From assembly GCA_017503135.1 (NCBI GenBank), contig JAFVTQ010000001.1, positions 124,001 through 188,000 on the forward strand: 64,000 nucleotides of DNA. Direction: 5' to 3'. This DNA is from Clostridia bacterium. Lineage in GTDB: Bacteria > Bacillota > Clostridia > Oscillospirales > Acutalibacteraceae. Shown here in pieces: positions 1 through 10,023 of the stretch (positions within the stretch are counted from its first letter, which is position 1; each line of letters opens with the position of its first letter). The notes below the pieces were generated by a model. The model worked only from the letters and a program-made list of their open reading frames with translations, ran no database searches and was not told the origin of the DNA. A program made the translations under genes and the position numbers.

Positions 1-30
1 AAGGCAAGAATTAAAACAAAAGCATAAATA

Positions 31-58
31 AAAAGGACGGTTTAACCGTCCTTTTGTT
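31..58 (-). terminator. Rho-independent terminator
   Basis: A near-perfect palindrome with 10-12 bp arms (AAAAGGACGG and CCGTCCTTTT) lies directly after the stop codon of the minus-strand phosphatase gene. The A-rich left flank reads as a T run on the minus strand. It could also stop plus-strand transcription entering from outside the window. Confidence 0.8.
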
Positions 59-777
59 TATATCTCTTCATTTTTCAAAATTCTATCAGGTATTTCATTC
101 ATACAAAACTCAAGCATTTCATCTGTTATAACATCGGGTAATTTCTTGAATTTTTCTTTGATTCTTGTGTGACGATATTCTAAATCGTGAGCGTCAGTTG
201 CAATAAGTTTTGCGATTTTTCTTCGCACCATATCAATCGCCATTCCCTGTGGCTCTGGTCCGTTGCTACCTGTCAGGCTATCAATGTTTACCTGAAAAAC
301 AACATCTCGGTCAAGAAGCTCATCAATAATATGAAAATTACGATGAAATTCAACATATCTTTCAGGGTGAGCAATAATTGGTGTGTATCCACGAGAAATA
401 AGCTCATCAATCCATAAAGGCACTCTCTCAACATCAAAAGGACCTAATGGGAATTCGCAAAGCATATATCGTGAATGATTAATTGTGAGAGCATCTAAAT
501 TTTCTGCATTAAAAATCTCGTCAGAGAGAAAAAGCTCAGCGCCCGAAAAAACTAAAAGTGGAATATTTTCATTCTCTAAAATGTGACGAAGAGTTTTAAT
601 TTTTTCTGTTCGTTCATACACAAACTCATTGAGTCTGTTATATTTGAAAAAGTGTGGTGTAACGGCGATGGCAGTGCATCCGTTTTTATAAGCATCAATG
701 CACATCTGCACACAAGTGTCAATATCTTCTGCGCCGTCGTCAATATCAAAAAGTATATGATTATGAATATCTATCAT
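58..777 (-). CDS. CpsB/CapC (YwqE)-type tyrosine-protein phosphatase, PHP domain
   Basis: This 239-residue protein is a metal-dependent phosphatase of the PHP superfamily. Members dephosphorylate bacterial tyrosine kinases and their targets, usually in exopolysaccharide control. Metal-binding motifs appear in the expected order: HNH at residues 5-7, VTPHF near 40, SGAE near 79, AHPERY near 136 and ATDAHD near 192. Length and order fit CpsB/YwqE. The start ATG overlaps the stop of the upstream membrane-protein gene (ATGA), so the two are probably translated together. No tyrosine kinase gene is visible in this window, so the substrate is unknown. Confidence 0.88.
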   Translation of the reverse strand: MIDIHNHILFDIDDGAEDIDTCVQMCIDAYKNGCTAIAVTPHFFKYNRLNEFVYERTEKIKTLRHILENENIPLLVFSGAELFLSDEIFNAENLDALTINHSRYMLCEFPLGPFDVERVPLWIDELISRGYTPIIAHPERYVEFHRNFHIIDELLDRDVVFQVNIDSLTGSNGPEPQGMAIDMVRRKIAKLIATDAHDLEYRHTRIKEKFKKLPDVITDEMLEFCMNEIPDRILKNEEI

Positions 778-1952
778 ACTTGTTCTTCCTTTGCTTCGGG
801 TTTTACACCCAAAAGTTCATCTTCTTCAACCTTGTGGAAAACGTGTATAATTCCTTCGTCATTAAGCATTTTAACCATAACGATTGTTATTGGGAGAAGG
901 AAAAGCCCGATAAATCCAAAAATTCTTGAACCGATATACATTGCCATAATTGTTGTGAATGGTGGAATACCAAGTTGTGCTGCAACAAGCTTTGGTTCAA
1001 TAATCTGTCTTATAACTGTTATGCAGACATACATAACAATTATGCCAATTGCCAATGGGATATTTCCTGTGAAAAGAGAATAAACAGCCCAAGGAATAAG
1101 CACGGTGCCTGTGCCGAGAACGGGAACAATATCAATGAGAGCAACAATTCCTGCAATAATGAAAATGTATCCACTCTCATAAATACCCATAAGCTGAAGC
1201 AAGAAAAGCCCGAGAGAAAGCTCTGTGAATGTGATTGTTATAATGAGAGCATAAGCTTTTGCCATTTTGCCAAGCGCTGGGAACAAAAGATGCTTTGCTC
1301 TGACAACTTTTTCTCTTGTTTCAGGCTTGAAAAGACTTAGAATAACTTTTTTTACTGTTTTAAAGTCAGATGCCATAAAGCAACAAGCAATAATTGCAAT
1401 AACAATAGAAACAATTGTTGTTGGAATTTGTTTTGCTGTGTCGAGAATACCTAAAAGTGGTGTCGCAAGACTTGAAATATCAAAACTTGTTGGAGCATCG
1501 GGCTTGTTTGAAGAATTTAAAAACTCGTTAAGCTTTTCGCTGATGAATGTGGTGATTGTACTTTCAACCTTGTCAGGCAAGAAAGAAAGTCCATCTCTTA
1601 AAGCCAATTCAATTTTAACAAGAAGAGTAGGAATATCTTCTAACTGAATCATAATATATTGAAAAAAGCCTTTAAGTTCTGTACCAATCCAGACAAAAAT
1701 CATACCGATTCCGAAAAGAATGGCAAGTGAACAGATAAGAACCATAAAAACTGAAACGATTCCGCGCTTTAAAGGTGTCTTGTTGCAGATAAAGTTAATT
1801 GGTTTTTGTAAAATCATTGCAACAAGTACTGCGACAATGAAAGGTAAGAACAAACCGAATGCATATTTAAAGAAAGCGTAGAACAATGTGAGAACAATCG
1901 TACCATATAAAACGCTGATTATAAAATTCTTTTTCTTTTCAATTCCTGTCAT
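774..1952 (-). CDS. AI-2E family transporter (YtvI/PerM-like membrane protein)
   Basis: A 392-residue polytopic membrane protein with about eight hydrophobic segments, first pair near residues 12-60. The C-terminal half carries the glycine-rich segment GTGTVLIPWA and the IEPKLV motif typical of the AI-2E exporter-like family (PF01594). Members are proposed exporters or ion antiporters; the true substrate is usually unknown, so the family name should not be read as proof of autoinducer transport. I chose the ATG at 1952 because GGAGAG lies six bases before it; an in-frame start 60 bases upstream has no ribosome binding site. It is followed by the phosphatase gene with a 4-base overlap. Confidence 0.85.
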   Translation of the reverse strand: MTGIEKKKNFIISVLYGTIVLTLFYAFFKYAFGLFLPFIVAVLVAMILQKPINFICNKTPLKRGIVSVFMVLICSLAILFGIGMIFVWIGTELKGFFQYIMIQLEDIPTLLVKIELALRDGLSFLPDKVESTITTFISEKLNEFLNSSNKPDAPTSFDISSLATPLLGILDTAKQIPTTIVSIVIAIIACCFMASDFKTVKKVILSLFKPETREKVVRAKHLLFPALGKMAKAYALIITITFTELSLGLFLLQLMGIYESGYIFIIAGIVALIDIVPVLGTGTVLIPWAVYSLFTGNIPLAIGIIVMYVCITVIRQIIEPKLVAAQLGIPPFTTIMAMYIGSRIFGFIGLFLLPITIVMVKMLNDEGIIHVFHKVEEDELLGVKPEAKEEQV

Positions 1953-2088
1953 AAAGAACTCTCCAAAAATAGTTGTTAACAATATAATAAACCATTTTAA
2001 CGCAATATACAATTAAAAACTGTGAAAAATATGTAAATTTTTCTAAAAAATATCGAAAAAATTTTTTAAATATATTGTATATTGCCCC

Positions 2089-2117
2089 TTTATTCTCTAA
2101 GGGTTTTGTGATAGAAT
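2089..2117 (+). promoter_or_regulatory. Probable promoter for hom operon
   Basis: An extended -10 (TGaTAGAAT, hexamer at 2112-2117) lies about 78 bases before the hom start; the -35 position 17 bases upstream (TTTATT) is weak. The same 15-base stretch TTTTGTGATAGAATA recurs before the hexosaminidase gene, and GTGATAGAAT precedes the 5S rRNA gene. Confidence 0.5.
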
Positions 2118-2194
2118 ATTTAAAAGTATTTTTATAATGCTTGACTATAACCTTTTTTACAGAAAGTTTTCACAGTTAGGACGTGAATTTAATA

Positions 2195-3433
2195 ATGTAT
2201 GTTGCAGTAATGGGATATGGTACAGTTGGTTCTGGTGTGGTTGAAGTCCTCACTAAAAATCACGACAGTATCGTCAAAAGAAGCACACAAAATGAAATGG
2301 AAGTTAAATATATCCTTGATTTGAGAGATTTCCCAGGGGACCCTCATGAAAGCAAAATGATTAAGGATTTTAATATTATTCTTAACGACGATGATGTTAA
2401 GATTGTTGTTGAAACTATGGGTGGACTTCACCCGGCTTTCGAGTTCGTTTCATCTTGTCTTAAAGCAGGCAAGAGTGTTGTAACATCAAACAAAGAACTT
2501 GTTGCAGCAAAGGGCTATGAACTTTTACAGTTTGCCGCTGAAAATAATGTGAACTTCTTGTTTGAAGCATCAGTTGGTGGCGGTATTCCAATTATCCGTC
2601 CTATTTCACAATGCCTTGCAGCAAATGAGATTGATGAAATCGCAGGTATCTTAAATGGTACAACAAACTTTATTCTTACAATGATGATTGAAAAGAATAT
2701 GAGTTTTGAAGATGCACTTAAACTTGCTCAGGACAATGGCTATGCAGAAAAAGACCCAACAGCAGACGTTGAAGGTCATGATGCTTGTAGAAAAATCTGT
2801 ATTCTTGCATCTCTCTGCTTCGGCAAACACGTTTATCCTGATTCAGTTTATACAGAAGGCATTACAAAGATTACTCTTGACGACGTTGCATATATCGGTG
2901 CATTCGGTGGTGTGATTAAACTTCTCGGTCGTGCTAAGAGAATGGATGACGGCAAGATTTTTGCAATCGTTTCTCCTGCAATCGTTATGGATGGCAGTCA
3001 GTTAGCATCAGTTAACGATGTTTTCAATGCAATTCTTGTTCGCGGTGACGCAACAGGCGACGTTGTGTTCTATGGTAAGGGCGCAGGCAAGCTTCCAACA
3101 GCATCAGCAGTTGTTGCCGACGTTATCGACTGTGCAAGAAATATGGGTAGAAAGAAACCACTCGGTTGGGGTGAAGCAGAAGAAAACTATGTTGTTGATT
3201 ATAAATCTGCAACAAATCCGCTTTACATCCGTGCTGAAGTTACTGACAGAGCAAACGCTTTACAGGACGTAGTTGCTACTATCGGCAAAGTTCAGGTGCT
3301 TGAGTTTGCAGGTTGCAAGTCAAACGAACTTGCATTTGTAACAAGTGCGATGGAAGAAAAAGAATTGACAGAAAAACTTAATAGTATTTCTTCAATCAGT
3401 ATTAAATCACTTATTAGAGTTACTGATTATTAA
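2195..3433 (+). CDS. hom: Homoserine dehydrogenase
   Basis: Homoserine dehydrogenase reduces aspartate semialdehyde to homoserine, the branch point towards threonine and methionine. The 412-residue protein begins with the NAD(P)-binding motif GYGTVGSG (residues 5-12), has the catalytic-domain signature GILNGTTNFILT in the middle, and ends with an ACT domain of about 75 residues (from LYIRAEVTDRANALQDVV) that normally binds the feedback inhibitor threonine. I prefer ATG 2195 over the in-frame GTG at 2183, because the family normally starts just before the Rossmann motif and the GTG sits against the ribosome binding site. It heads a long same-strand run with lysC 34 bases downstream. Confidence 0.95.
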   Translation: MYVAVMGYGTVGSGVVEVLTKNHDSIVKRSTQNEMEVKYILDLRDFPGDPHESKMIKDFNIILNDDDVKIVVETMGGLHPAFEFVSSCLKAGKSVVTSNKELVAAKGYELLQFAAENNVNFLFEASVGGGIPIIRPISQCLAANEIDEIAGILNGTTNFILTMMIEKNMSFEDALKLAQDNGYAEKDPTADVEGHDACRKICILASLCFGKHVYPDSVYTEGITKITLDDVAYIGAFGGVIKLLGRAKRMDDGKIFAIVSPAIVMDGSQLASVNDVFNAILVRGDATGDVVFYGKGAGKLPTASAVVADVIDCARNMGRKKPLGWGEAEENYVVDYKSATNPLYIRAEVTDRANALQDVVATIGKVQVLEFAGCKSNELAFVTSAMEEKELTEKLNSISSISIKSLIRVTDY

Positions 3434-3467
3434 TATCTTAGTATTTATTCCATTTAGGAGGCAATAT

Positions 3468-4676
3468 ATGGGACTTATAGTTCAAAAATTCGGTGGTTCA
3501 AGTGTTCGTGACGCCGAAAGAGTTATGAATGTTGCCCAGATTGTTACTGATACTTACCGTGCAGGTAATGATGTGGTTGTTGTAGTATCAGCACAGGGTG
3601 ACACAACAGACGATTTGATTGAAAAGGCTTATGAGATTAATTCAAAGCCATCAAAAAGAGAAATGGATATGCTTATGGCATCTGGCGAGCAGATTTCAAT
3701 CGCACTTCTTGCAATGGCTTGTGAAAAGTTAGGTTGCCCTGCAGTTTCTCTTCTTGGTTGGCAGGCAGGTTTCAACACAAGCTCTGCTTATGGTACAGCT
3801 CGTATCAAGAATGTTAAAACAGACAGACTTCGTTCAGAAATCGACCGTCATAACATTGTTGTTGTGGCAGGTTTCCAAGGAATCAACAAATATGACGACT
3901 TGACAACTCTTGGCCGTGGTGGTAGTGATACAAGCGCAGTTGCTATTGCAGCAGCACTTCGTGCAGACCGTTGTCAGATTTTCACAGACGTTGAAGGTGT
4001 TTATACAGCAGACCCAAGAAAAGTAGAGAATGCAAAGAAACTTCAAGAAATCACTTATGATGAAATGCTTGAACTTGCAACTCTTGGTGCACAGGTATTA
4101 AACAATCGTTCAGTAGAAATGGCTAAAAAGTATAATGTTGAGTTAGAAGTTCTCTCAAGTCTTAAGAGAGTTCCCGGTACAATCGTTAAGGAGGTTACCA
4201 AAATGGAAAAAATGCTTATTAGAGGTGTTACAAAAGATACAGATGTAGCACGTATTTCAGTTACAAAAATCCCAAACACACCAGGTGTTGCTTTCAAACT
4301 TTTCGATATTCTTGCAAAGCACAAAATCAATGTTGACATTATTTTGCAGTCAGTTGGTCGTGACAGCACAAAAGACATCACATTCACAGTTGCAAAGGGT
4401 AACGCAGAAGAAACTGTTGAGTGCGTAAAGAAAGTTTTTGATATTGAAGATAAAGACATTATCTGCGACACATCAGTTGCAAAAATCTCAATCGTTGGTG
4501 CTGGTATGGAATCTCATCCAGGCACAGCATCAAAAATGTTTGAAGCTCTTTATGAAAGAGACATCAACATCGATATGATTGCTACAAGCGAAATCAAGAT
4601 TTCAGTTCTTATTGACCTCCAGGACGCAGACCGTGCAGTTAGTGCTATTCACAAAGCATTCTTCCCAGAGGAATAA
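3468..4676 (+). CDS. lysC: Aspartate kinase (alpha subunit)
   Basis: Phosphorylates aspartate, the first step towards lysine, diaminopimelate, threonine and methionine. The 402-residue protein has the kinase signature KFGGSSV near residue 7, the TLGRGGSDTSA motif near 149, and two C-terminal ACT domains from about residue 255 on. Length fits the Bacillus lysine-sensitive enzyme (about 408 residues). AGGAGG lies at 3456-3461. An internal in-frame ATG at 4203 has its own strong ribosome binding site and probably makes a separate beta subunit (listed separately). Placement right after hom groups the two aspartate-pathway enzymes. Confidence 0.96.
   Translation: MGLIVQKFGGSSVRDAERVMNVAQIVTDTYRAGNDVVVVVSAQGDTTDDLIEKAYEINSKPSKREMDMLMASGEQISIALLAMACEKLGCPAVSLLGWQAGFNTSSAYGTARIKNVKTDRLRSEIDRHNIVVVAGFQGINKYDDLTTLGRGGSDTSAVAIAAALRADRCQIFTDVEGVYTADPRKVENAKKLQEITYDEMLELATLGAQVLNNRSVEMAKKYNVELEVLSSLKRVPGTIVKEVTKMEKMLIRGVTKDTDVARISVTKIPNTPGVAFKLFDILAKHKINVDIILQSVGRDSTKDITFTVAKGNAEETVECVKKVFDIEDKDIICDTSVAKISIVGAGMESHPGTASKMFEALYERDINIDMIATSEIKISVLIDLQDADRAVSAIHKAFFPEE
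4203..4676 (+). CDS. lysC: Aspartate kinase beta subunit from an internal start in lysC
   Basis: Inside lysC, the sequence AAGGAGG (4188-4194) lies eight bases before an in-frame ATG (codon 246). Translation from here would give a 157-residue protein starting MEKMLIRGVTK and containing only the two ACT domains. Bacillus subtilis aspartokinase II is known to be an alpha/beta enzyme whose beta subunit arises from just such an internal start at about the same codon. The site is seen directly; that it is used here is inferred from position and ribosome-site quality. Confidence 0.75.
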   Translation: MEKMLIRGVTKDTDVARISVTKIPNTPGVAFKLFDILAKHKINVDIILQSVGRDSTKDITFTVAKGNAEETVECVKKVFDIEDKDIICDTSVAKISIVGAGMESHPGTASKMFEALYERDINIDMIATSEIKISVLIDLQDADRAVSAIHKAFFPEE

Positions 4677-4680
4677 TTTT

Positions 4681-4702
4681 TGACGGATTAATTTTTCCGT
4701 CA
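4681..4702 (+). other. Short hairpin between lysC and guaB
   Basis: TGACGGA (4681-4687) and TCCGTCA (4696-4702) form a 7-bp stem with an 8-base loop just after the lysC stop. No T run follows, so it is more likely an mRNA 3'-end stabiliser or partial attenuator than a full terminator. Confidence 0.4.
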
Positions 4703-4751
4703 ACATAACGGAAACAAAAAAAGTAAAGAGATTATAAAAAAGGAGATATAA

Positions 4752-6221
<1,470 letters not shown>

Positions 6222-6248
6222 TTAAACTAATTAAAGGAAATAAAAAAG

Positions 6249-7502
6249 ATGTTTGAAAACTTAATTGATTCTATCGGCTTTATTAATAATACAGACCCTG
6301 AAGTTGCAGAGGCTATGGGTCTCGAACTTAAAAGACAGAGAGAGAACCTTGAACTTATTGCAAGTGAAAACATTGTTTCACCTGCAGTAATGGCAGCAAT
6401 GGGTAGTGTTCTCACAAATAAATATGCTGAGGGTTATCCGGGCAAGAGATATTACGGCGGATGTCAGCACGTGGATATTGTTGAAGATATTGCTCGTGAC
6501 AGACTTAAAAAACTCTTTGGTGCAAATTATGCCAATGTTCAGCCACACTCAGGCGCTCAGGCAAATATGGCAGTTTATTTTGCTCTTATTAATCCTGGTG
6601 ATACAGTTATGGGTATGAACCTTGCAGAAGGTGGTCACTTAACTCACGGCTCACCTGTTAATATGTCAGGTAAATACTACAATTTCGTGCCTTACGGTGT
6701 TGACGAAAATGGTTTTCTTGACTATGATGCGTTTGAACAGAAGGCAAAAGAGTGCAAACCAAAGCTTATCGTAGCAGGAGCATCAGCATATCCAAGAACA
6801 ATTGACTTTGAAAGAATTGCAAATATTGCTCACAGCGTTGGCGCTTATTTTATGGTTGATATGGCTCACATTGCAGGTCTTGTGGCTGCAGGTCTTCACC
6901 CATCACCAGTGCCTTATGCAGATGTTGTAACATCAACAACTCACAAGACACTTCGTGGTCCTCGTGGTGGTATCATTCTTTGCAAAGACGAAGAATTTGG
7001 TATGCAGTTTAATAAGGCTATTTTCCCAGGCACTCAGGGTGGCCCTTTAATGCACATTATCGCTGGTAAAGCAGTTTGCTTCGGCGAAGCATTGAGCGAT
7101 GATTTCAAAGCTTATCAGCAAAGAGTTATCGACAATGCAAAGGCATTGGCAGAGGGACTCACAAAGCGTGGTATTAATTTGGTATCAGGTGGCACAGACA
7201 ATCACCTTATGCTTGTTGACCTTCGTTCAGTTGGTATCACAGGTAAAGAACTTGAACACAGACTTGACGAAGTCCATATCACAGCAAACAAAAACGCAAT
7301 TCCAAACGACCCTGAAAAGCCATTCGTAACAAGTGGTGTAAGACTTGGCACACCTGCCGTTACAACAAGGGGCTTGGGCGTAGAAGATATGGATAAAATT
7401 GCAGAGTTTATCTATCTTGCAGCAACTGATTTTGAAAATCAGAAAGATTATATTACAAACGGTGTTGCAGAACTTTGCAAAAAATACCCATTATATGAAT
7501 AA
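6249..7502 (+). CDS. glyA: Serine hydroxymethyltransferase
   Basis: PLP enzyme that interconverts serine and glycine and loads tetrahydrofolate with a one-carbon unit, needed for purine and thymidylate synthesis. The 417-residue length is standard. Motifs include [14 protein letters not shown] near residue 40, GKRYYGGCQ near 60, and the PLP-lysine motif [14 protein letters not shown] near 232, with the lysine following TTH. AAAGGA lies ten bases before the ATG. It follows guaB by 27 bases; both serve nucleotide synthesis. Confidence 0.97.
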   Translation: MFENLIDSIGFINNTDPEVAEAMGLELKRQRENLELIASENIVSPAVMAAMGSVLTNKYAEGYPGKRYYGGCQHVDIVEDIARDRLKKLFGANYANVQPHSGAQANMAVYFALINPGDTVMGMNLAEGGHLTHGSPVNMSGKYYNFVPYGVDENGFLDYDAFEQKAKECKPKLIVAGASAYPRTIDFERIANIAHSVGAYFMVDMAHIAGLVAAGLHPSPVPYADVVTSTTHKTLRGPRGGIILCKDEEFGMQFNKAIFPGTQGGPLMHIIAGKAVCFGEALSDDFKAYQQRVIDNAKALAEGLTKRGINLVSGGTDNHLMLVDLRSVGITGKELEHRLDEVHITANKNAIPNDPEKPFVTSGVRLGTPAVTTRGLGVEDMDKIAEFIYLAATDFENQKDYITNGVAELCKKYPLYE

Positions 7503-7512
7503 TTAAAAGTTA

Positions 7513-7549
7513 CCCCACTGCATAGAATTTATAAAAATGCAGTGGGGGA
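7513..7549 (+). promoter_or_regulatory. Hairpin burying the dapF ribosome binding site
   Basis: CCCCACTGCAT (7513-7523) and ATGCAGTGGGG (7537-7547) form a perfect 11-bp stem with a 13-base A/T loop. The right arm contains most of the dapF ribosome binding site (GGGGGA, 7544-7549), six bases before its ATG. No T run follows, so it is not a standard terminator. As drawn, the stem would hide the ribosome site unless opened. Confidence 0.6.
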
Positions 7550-7555
7550 TTACTT

Positions 7556-8389
7556 ATGAAATTCACAAAAATGCACGGCGCAGGCAATGATTATATTTAT
7601 ATTGATTGTTTCTCGCAAAATGTTGAAAACCCAGAAAGATTGTCAAAAAAATTAAGTGACAGGCACTTCGGCGTGGGCGCAGATGGAATCGTGCTCATAA
7701 AACCATCATATATTGCCGATTGCTTTATGGATATCTATAATGCAGACGGCTCTCGCGCTAAAATGTGTGGCAACGCAATCCGTTGTGTTGCAAAATACAT
7801 ATATGATAACCGAAAAAAGAAACCAATTATAAAAATTGACACACTCAGCGGAATAAAACTTGTTGAAATTCTTGATAAAAATGGATTTGCAACGGGTGGT
7901 AGAGTGAATATGGGCAAACCTATATTAAATGGTAGGCAAATCCCCACACGATATGGTGACAATATCGTGAAAAACGAAATTCTTAACATTGAAAATAAGG
8001 ATTATGAAATAACTTGTGTCAGTATGGGCAACCCGCATTGCATAGTTTTTCATAAGAATATACACAAATTAGATTTAGAAAAAATTGGTCCGTTTTTTGA
8101 AAACCACGAAATGTTCCCCGAAAGAATAAACACCGAATTTGTGGAGATTATTGATGAAAATAATTTTAATATGCGAGTGTGGGAGCGTGGCAGTGGTGAA
8201 ACTTTAGCTTGTGGCACGGGTGCTTGTGCAGTTACGGTGGCATCAGTCATAAACGGAATTTGTTCAAAAAACGAAGACATTAAAATTCACACCAAAGGTG
8301 GCATATTAACAGTTAAATGGCACAAAAATGATAATGTTTATTTAAGTGGCAACGCGGTTAAAGTGTTCACGGGTGAAATAGAAGTGTAA
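7556..8389 (+). CDS. dapF: Diaminopimelate epimerase
   Basis: Converts LL- to meso-diaminopimelate, used for lysine and for peptidoglycan cross-links. The 277-residue protein carries both catalytic cysteine motifs: MCGNAIRC near residue 70 and ACGTGACA near 222, plus the N-terminal signature [11 protein letters not shown]. Length matches the family. The gene forms a pair with dapL 23 bases downstream, and its ribosome site lies in an 11-bp hairpin. Confidence 0.96.
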   Translation: MKFTKMHGAGNDYIYIDCFSQNVENPERLSKKLSDRHFGVGADGIVLIKPSYIADCFMDIYNADGSRAKMCGNAIRCVAKYIYDNRKKKPIIKIDTLSGIKLVEILDKNGFATGGRVNMGKPILNGRQIPTRYGDNIVKNEILNIENKDYEITCVSMGNPHCIVFHKNIHKLDLEKIGPFFENHEMFPERINTEFVEIIDENNFNMRVWERGSGETLACGTGACAVTVASVINGICSKNEDIKIHTKGGILTVKWHKNDNVYLSGNAVKVFTGEIEV

Positions 8390-8412
8390 AAAATGTTGTC
8401 GGAGGGACAATT

Positions 8413-9627
8413 ATGAAAATAAATGAAAATTTTTTAAAAATTCAGAGTTCATACCTTTTCTCAAACATTGCAAAAAAGGTAAAGGCTTATACTGCGGCTA
8501 ATCCTGACAAACAGATTATCCGTCTTGGCATCGGTGATGTTACTCGTCCACTTGCAGATGCTTGTATTACTGCAATGCACAAAGCTGTTGACGAAATGGC
8601 AGACGAAAAAACATTTATGGGTTATCCACCAGAATATGGTCACGATTGGCTTCTCAATGCAATCAACGATAACGATTATAAAAAATATGGTGTAGAGCTC
8701 GACAACAGTGAAATTTTTGTATCTGACGGTGCAAAGAGTGACTGTGGTAATATCGGCGACATCTTCTCAACAGACAACAAGGTTGCAGTTTGCGACCCTG
8801 TTTATCCTGTTTATGTTGACACAAATGTTATGAGTGGTCGTTCAGGTGACAAGACAGAAAACGGCTGGACAAATATTTATTATATGCCTTGTCTTGCTGA
8901 AAATAATTTCTTGCCTGAGCTTCCAAAAGAAAAGGTTGATATTATTTATCTTTGCTTCCCTAACAACCCAACAGGTATGGCGGCAACAAGAGACGAACTA
9001 AAAAAATGGGTTGACTATGCAAACGAAAATGGCGCAGTAATCCTTTTTGACTCTGCTTATGAAGCATTTATTACAGAAGATGATGTTCCACATTCAATCT
9101 ATGAAATCGAAGGTGCAAAGAGCTGTGCAATCGAGTTCAGAAGTTTCTCAAAGACAGCAGGTTTCACAGGTGTTCGTTGTGGTTACACAGTAGTACCACA
9201 CGACATTAAGGTTGATGGTGTTGAGCTTAACGCACTTTGGGCTCGTCGTCAAGCAACAAAGTTTAACGGTGTTTCTTATATCACACAAAGAGCTGCAGAA
9301 GCTTGCTACTCAGAAGAAGGCAAAAAGCAAATCCGTGAAATCATTGCATATTATCAGAATAACGCAAAGATTATTTATAACGGACTTAAAGAGTGCGGAT
9401 TCACAGTTTATGGTGCAGTAAACTCACCTTATGTATGGCTCAAAACTCCTGATGGAATGAGCAGCTGGGAATTCTTCGACACACTTCTTGAAAACATTCA
9501 GGTTGTTGGTACTCCAGGCGAGGGCTTTGGTCCAAGTGGTGAAGGTTATTTCAGACTCACAGCATTCGGCTCAACAGAAAACACAATCAAAGCAGTAGAA
9601 AGAATTAAAAATTATTTTTGTAAATAA
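8413..9627 (+). CDS. dapL: LL-diaminopimelate aminotransferase
   Basis: PLP-dependent class I/II aminotransferase that turns tetrahydrodipicolinate into LL-diaminopimelate in one step, bypassing the succinylase and acetylase routes. The 404-residue protein opens with [20 protein letters not shown], then [19 protein letters not shown] and the PLP-lysine motif [14 protein letters not shown], all typical of DapL. GGAGGG lies before the ATG. Adjacency to dapF supports the assignment, since DapF acts on the DapL product. A strong terminator follows. Confidence 0.95.
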   Translation: MKINENFLKIQSSYLFSNIAKKVKAYTAANPDKQIIRLGIGDVTRPLADACITAMHKAVDEMADEKTFMGYPPEYGHDWLLNAINDNDYKKYGVELDNSEIFVSDGAKSDCGNIGDIFSTDNKVAVCDPVYPVYVDTNVMSGRSGDKTENGWTNIYYMPCLAENNFLPELPKEKVDIIYLCFPNNPTGMAATRDELKKWVDYANENGAVILFDSAYEAFITEDDVPHSIYEIEGAKSCAIEFRSFSKTAGFTGVRCGYTVVPHDIKVDGVELNALWARRQATKFNGVSYITQRAAEACYSEEGKKQIREIIAYYQNNAKIIYNGLKECGFTVYGAVNSPYVWLKTPDGMSSWEFFDTLLENIQVVGTPGEGFGPSGEGYFRLTAFGSTENTIKAVERIKNYFCK

Positions 9628-9642
9628 TTCTAAACAAAAGAT

Positions 9643-9674
9643 AAGCGGTAGAGAGATTTCTCTACCGCTTTTTT
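9643..9674 (+). terminator. Rho-independent terminator after dapL
   Basis: AAGCGGTAGAGA (9643-9654) and TCTCTACCGCTT (9659-9670) form a perfect 12-bp stem with a GATT loop, followed by TTTT. It ends the hom-dapL run and probably also serves the converging regulator gene. Confidence 0.92.
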
Positions 9675-9684
9675 GTATTAATGA

Positions 9685-9933
9685 TTAAAAATCAATACTG
9701 CTCAACAAATCGTTGGGCTGAATGTTTAGGCATTTGCATAAGCAAGCAACTTCAAAGTCAGTTACTTGACGCTTGTTCTTTTCAATTTTACTAATCATTT
9801 GTTGGTCAATATTCACATTCATCGTTTGAAGTTTGGCTGCAACATCAGCTTGTGATAAATTTAACTCTATGCGGCGTGCTTTTACTTTTTCAGAAATAAT
9901 ATTTTTATTTCCGTAAAATTGAATTTGTTTCAT
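9685..9933 (-). CDS. XRE-family helix-turn-helix regulator
   Basis: An 82-residue, single-domain DNA-binding protein. The helix-turn-helix runs from about residue 20 (LNLSQADVAAKLQ) to 55 (ISKIEKNKRQV), as in Cro/C1-type repressors. ATG 9933 is chosen because AAAGGTGG lies five bases upstream; the in-frame GTG at 9942 is inside that ribosome site. It is divergent from a membrane-anchored protein gene, and the space between holds two related inverted repeats covering both promoters. It therefore probably represses itself and the divergent pair. Confidence 0.85.
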   Translation of the reverse strand: MKQIQFYGNKNIISEKVKARRIELNLSQADVAAKLQTMNVNIDQQMISKIEKNKRQVTDFEVACLCKCLNIQPNDLLSSIDF

Positions 9934-9945
9934 AAAAACCACCTT

Positions 9946-9962
9946 TACGCTATATTAACGTA
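9946..9962. promoter_or_regulatory. Operator 1 for the XRE regulator
   Basis: TACGCTA-TAT-TAACGTA, a 17-bp inverted repeat with one mismatch between 7-base arms, lies just before the regulator's ribosome site. It matches operator 2 in spacing and in 13 of 14 arm bases. Confidence 0.65.
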
Positions 9963-9991
9963 TTGACTTTATCATAAAAAGGTGCTAAAAT
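9963..9991 (+). promoter_or_regulatory. Promoter for the accessory anchored/secreted gene pair
   Basis: TTGACT (9963-9968) and TAAAAT (9986-9991) are separated by exactly 17 bases. The -10 abuts operator 2, so a bound repressor would block RNA polymerase. The start codon of the next gene is at 10024, giving a short leader. Confidence 0.75.
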
Positions 9992-10010
9992 TACGTTACA
10001 TTAACGTAAT
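9990..10010. promoter_or_regulatory. Operator 2 for the XRE regulator
   Basis: ATTACGTTA-CAT-TAACGTAAT is a perfect inverted repeat with 9-base arms and a 3-base spacer. It overlaps the end of the -10 box and the expected start point of the plus-strand promoter. Its centre is 46 bases from that of operator 1. Confidence 0.72.
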
Positions 10011-10023
10011 TGTGGTGATAACA

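Noticed and set aside
2013..2194. Possible riboswitch or T-box leader before hom
   Set aside because: The region is extremely AT-rich, has no T-box motif, no terminator/antiterminator pair and no recognisable lysine or SAM riboswitch core.
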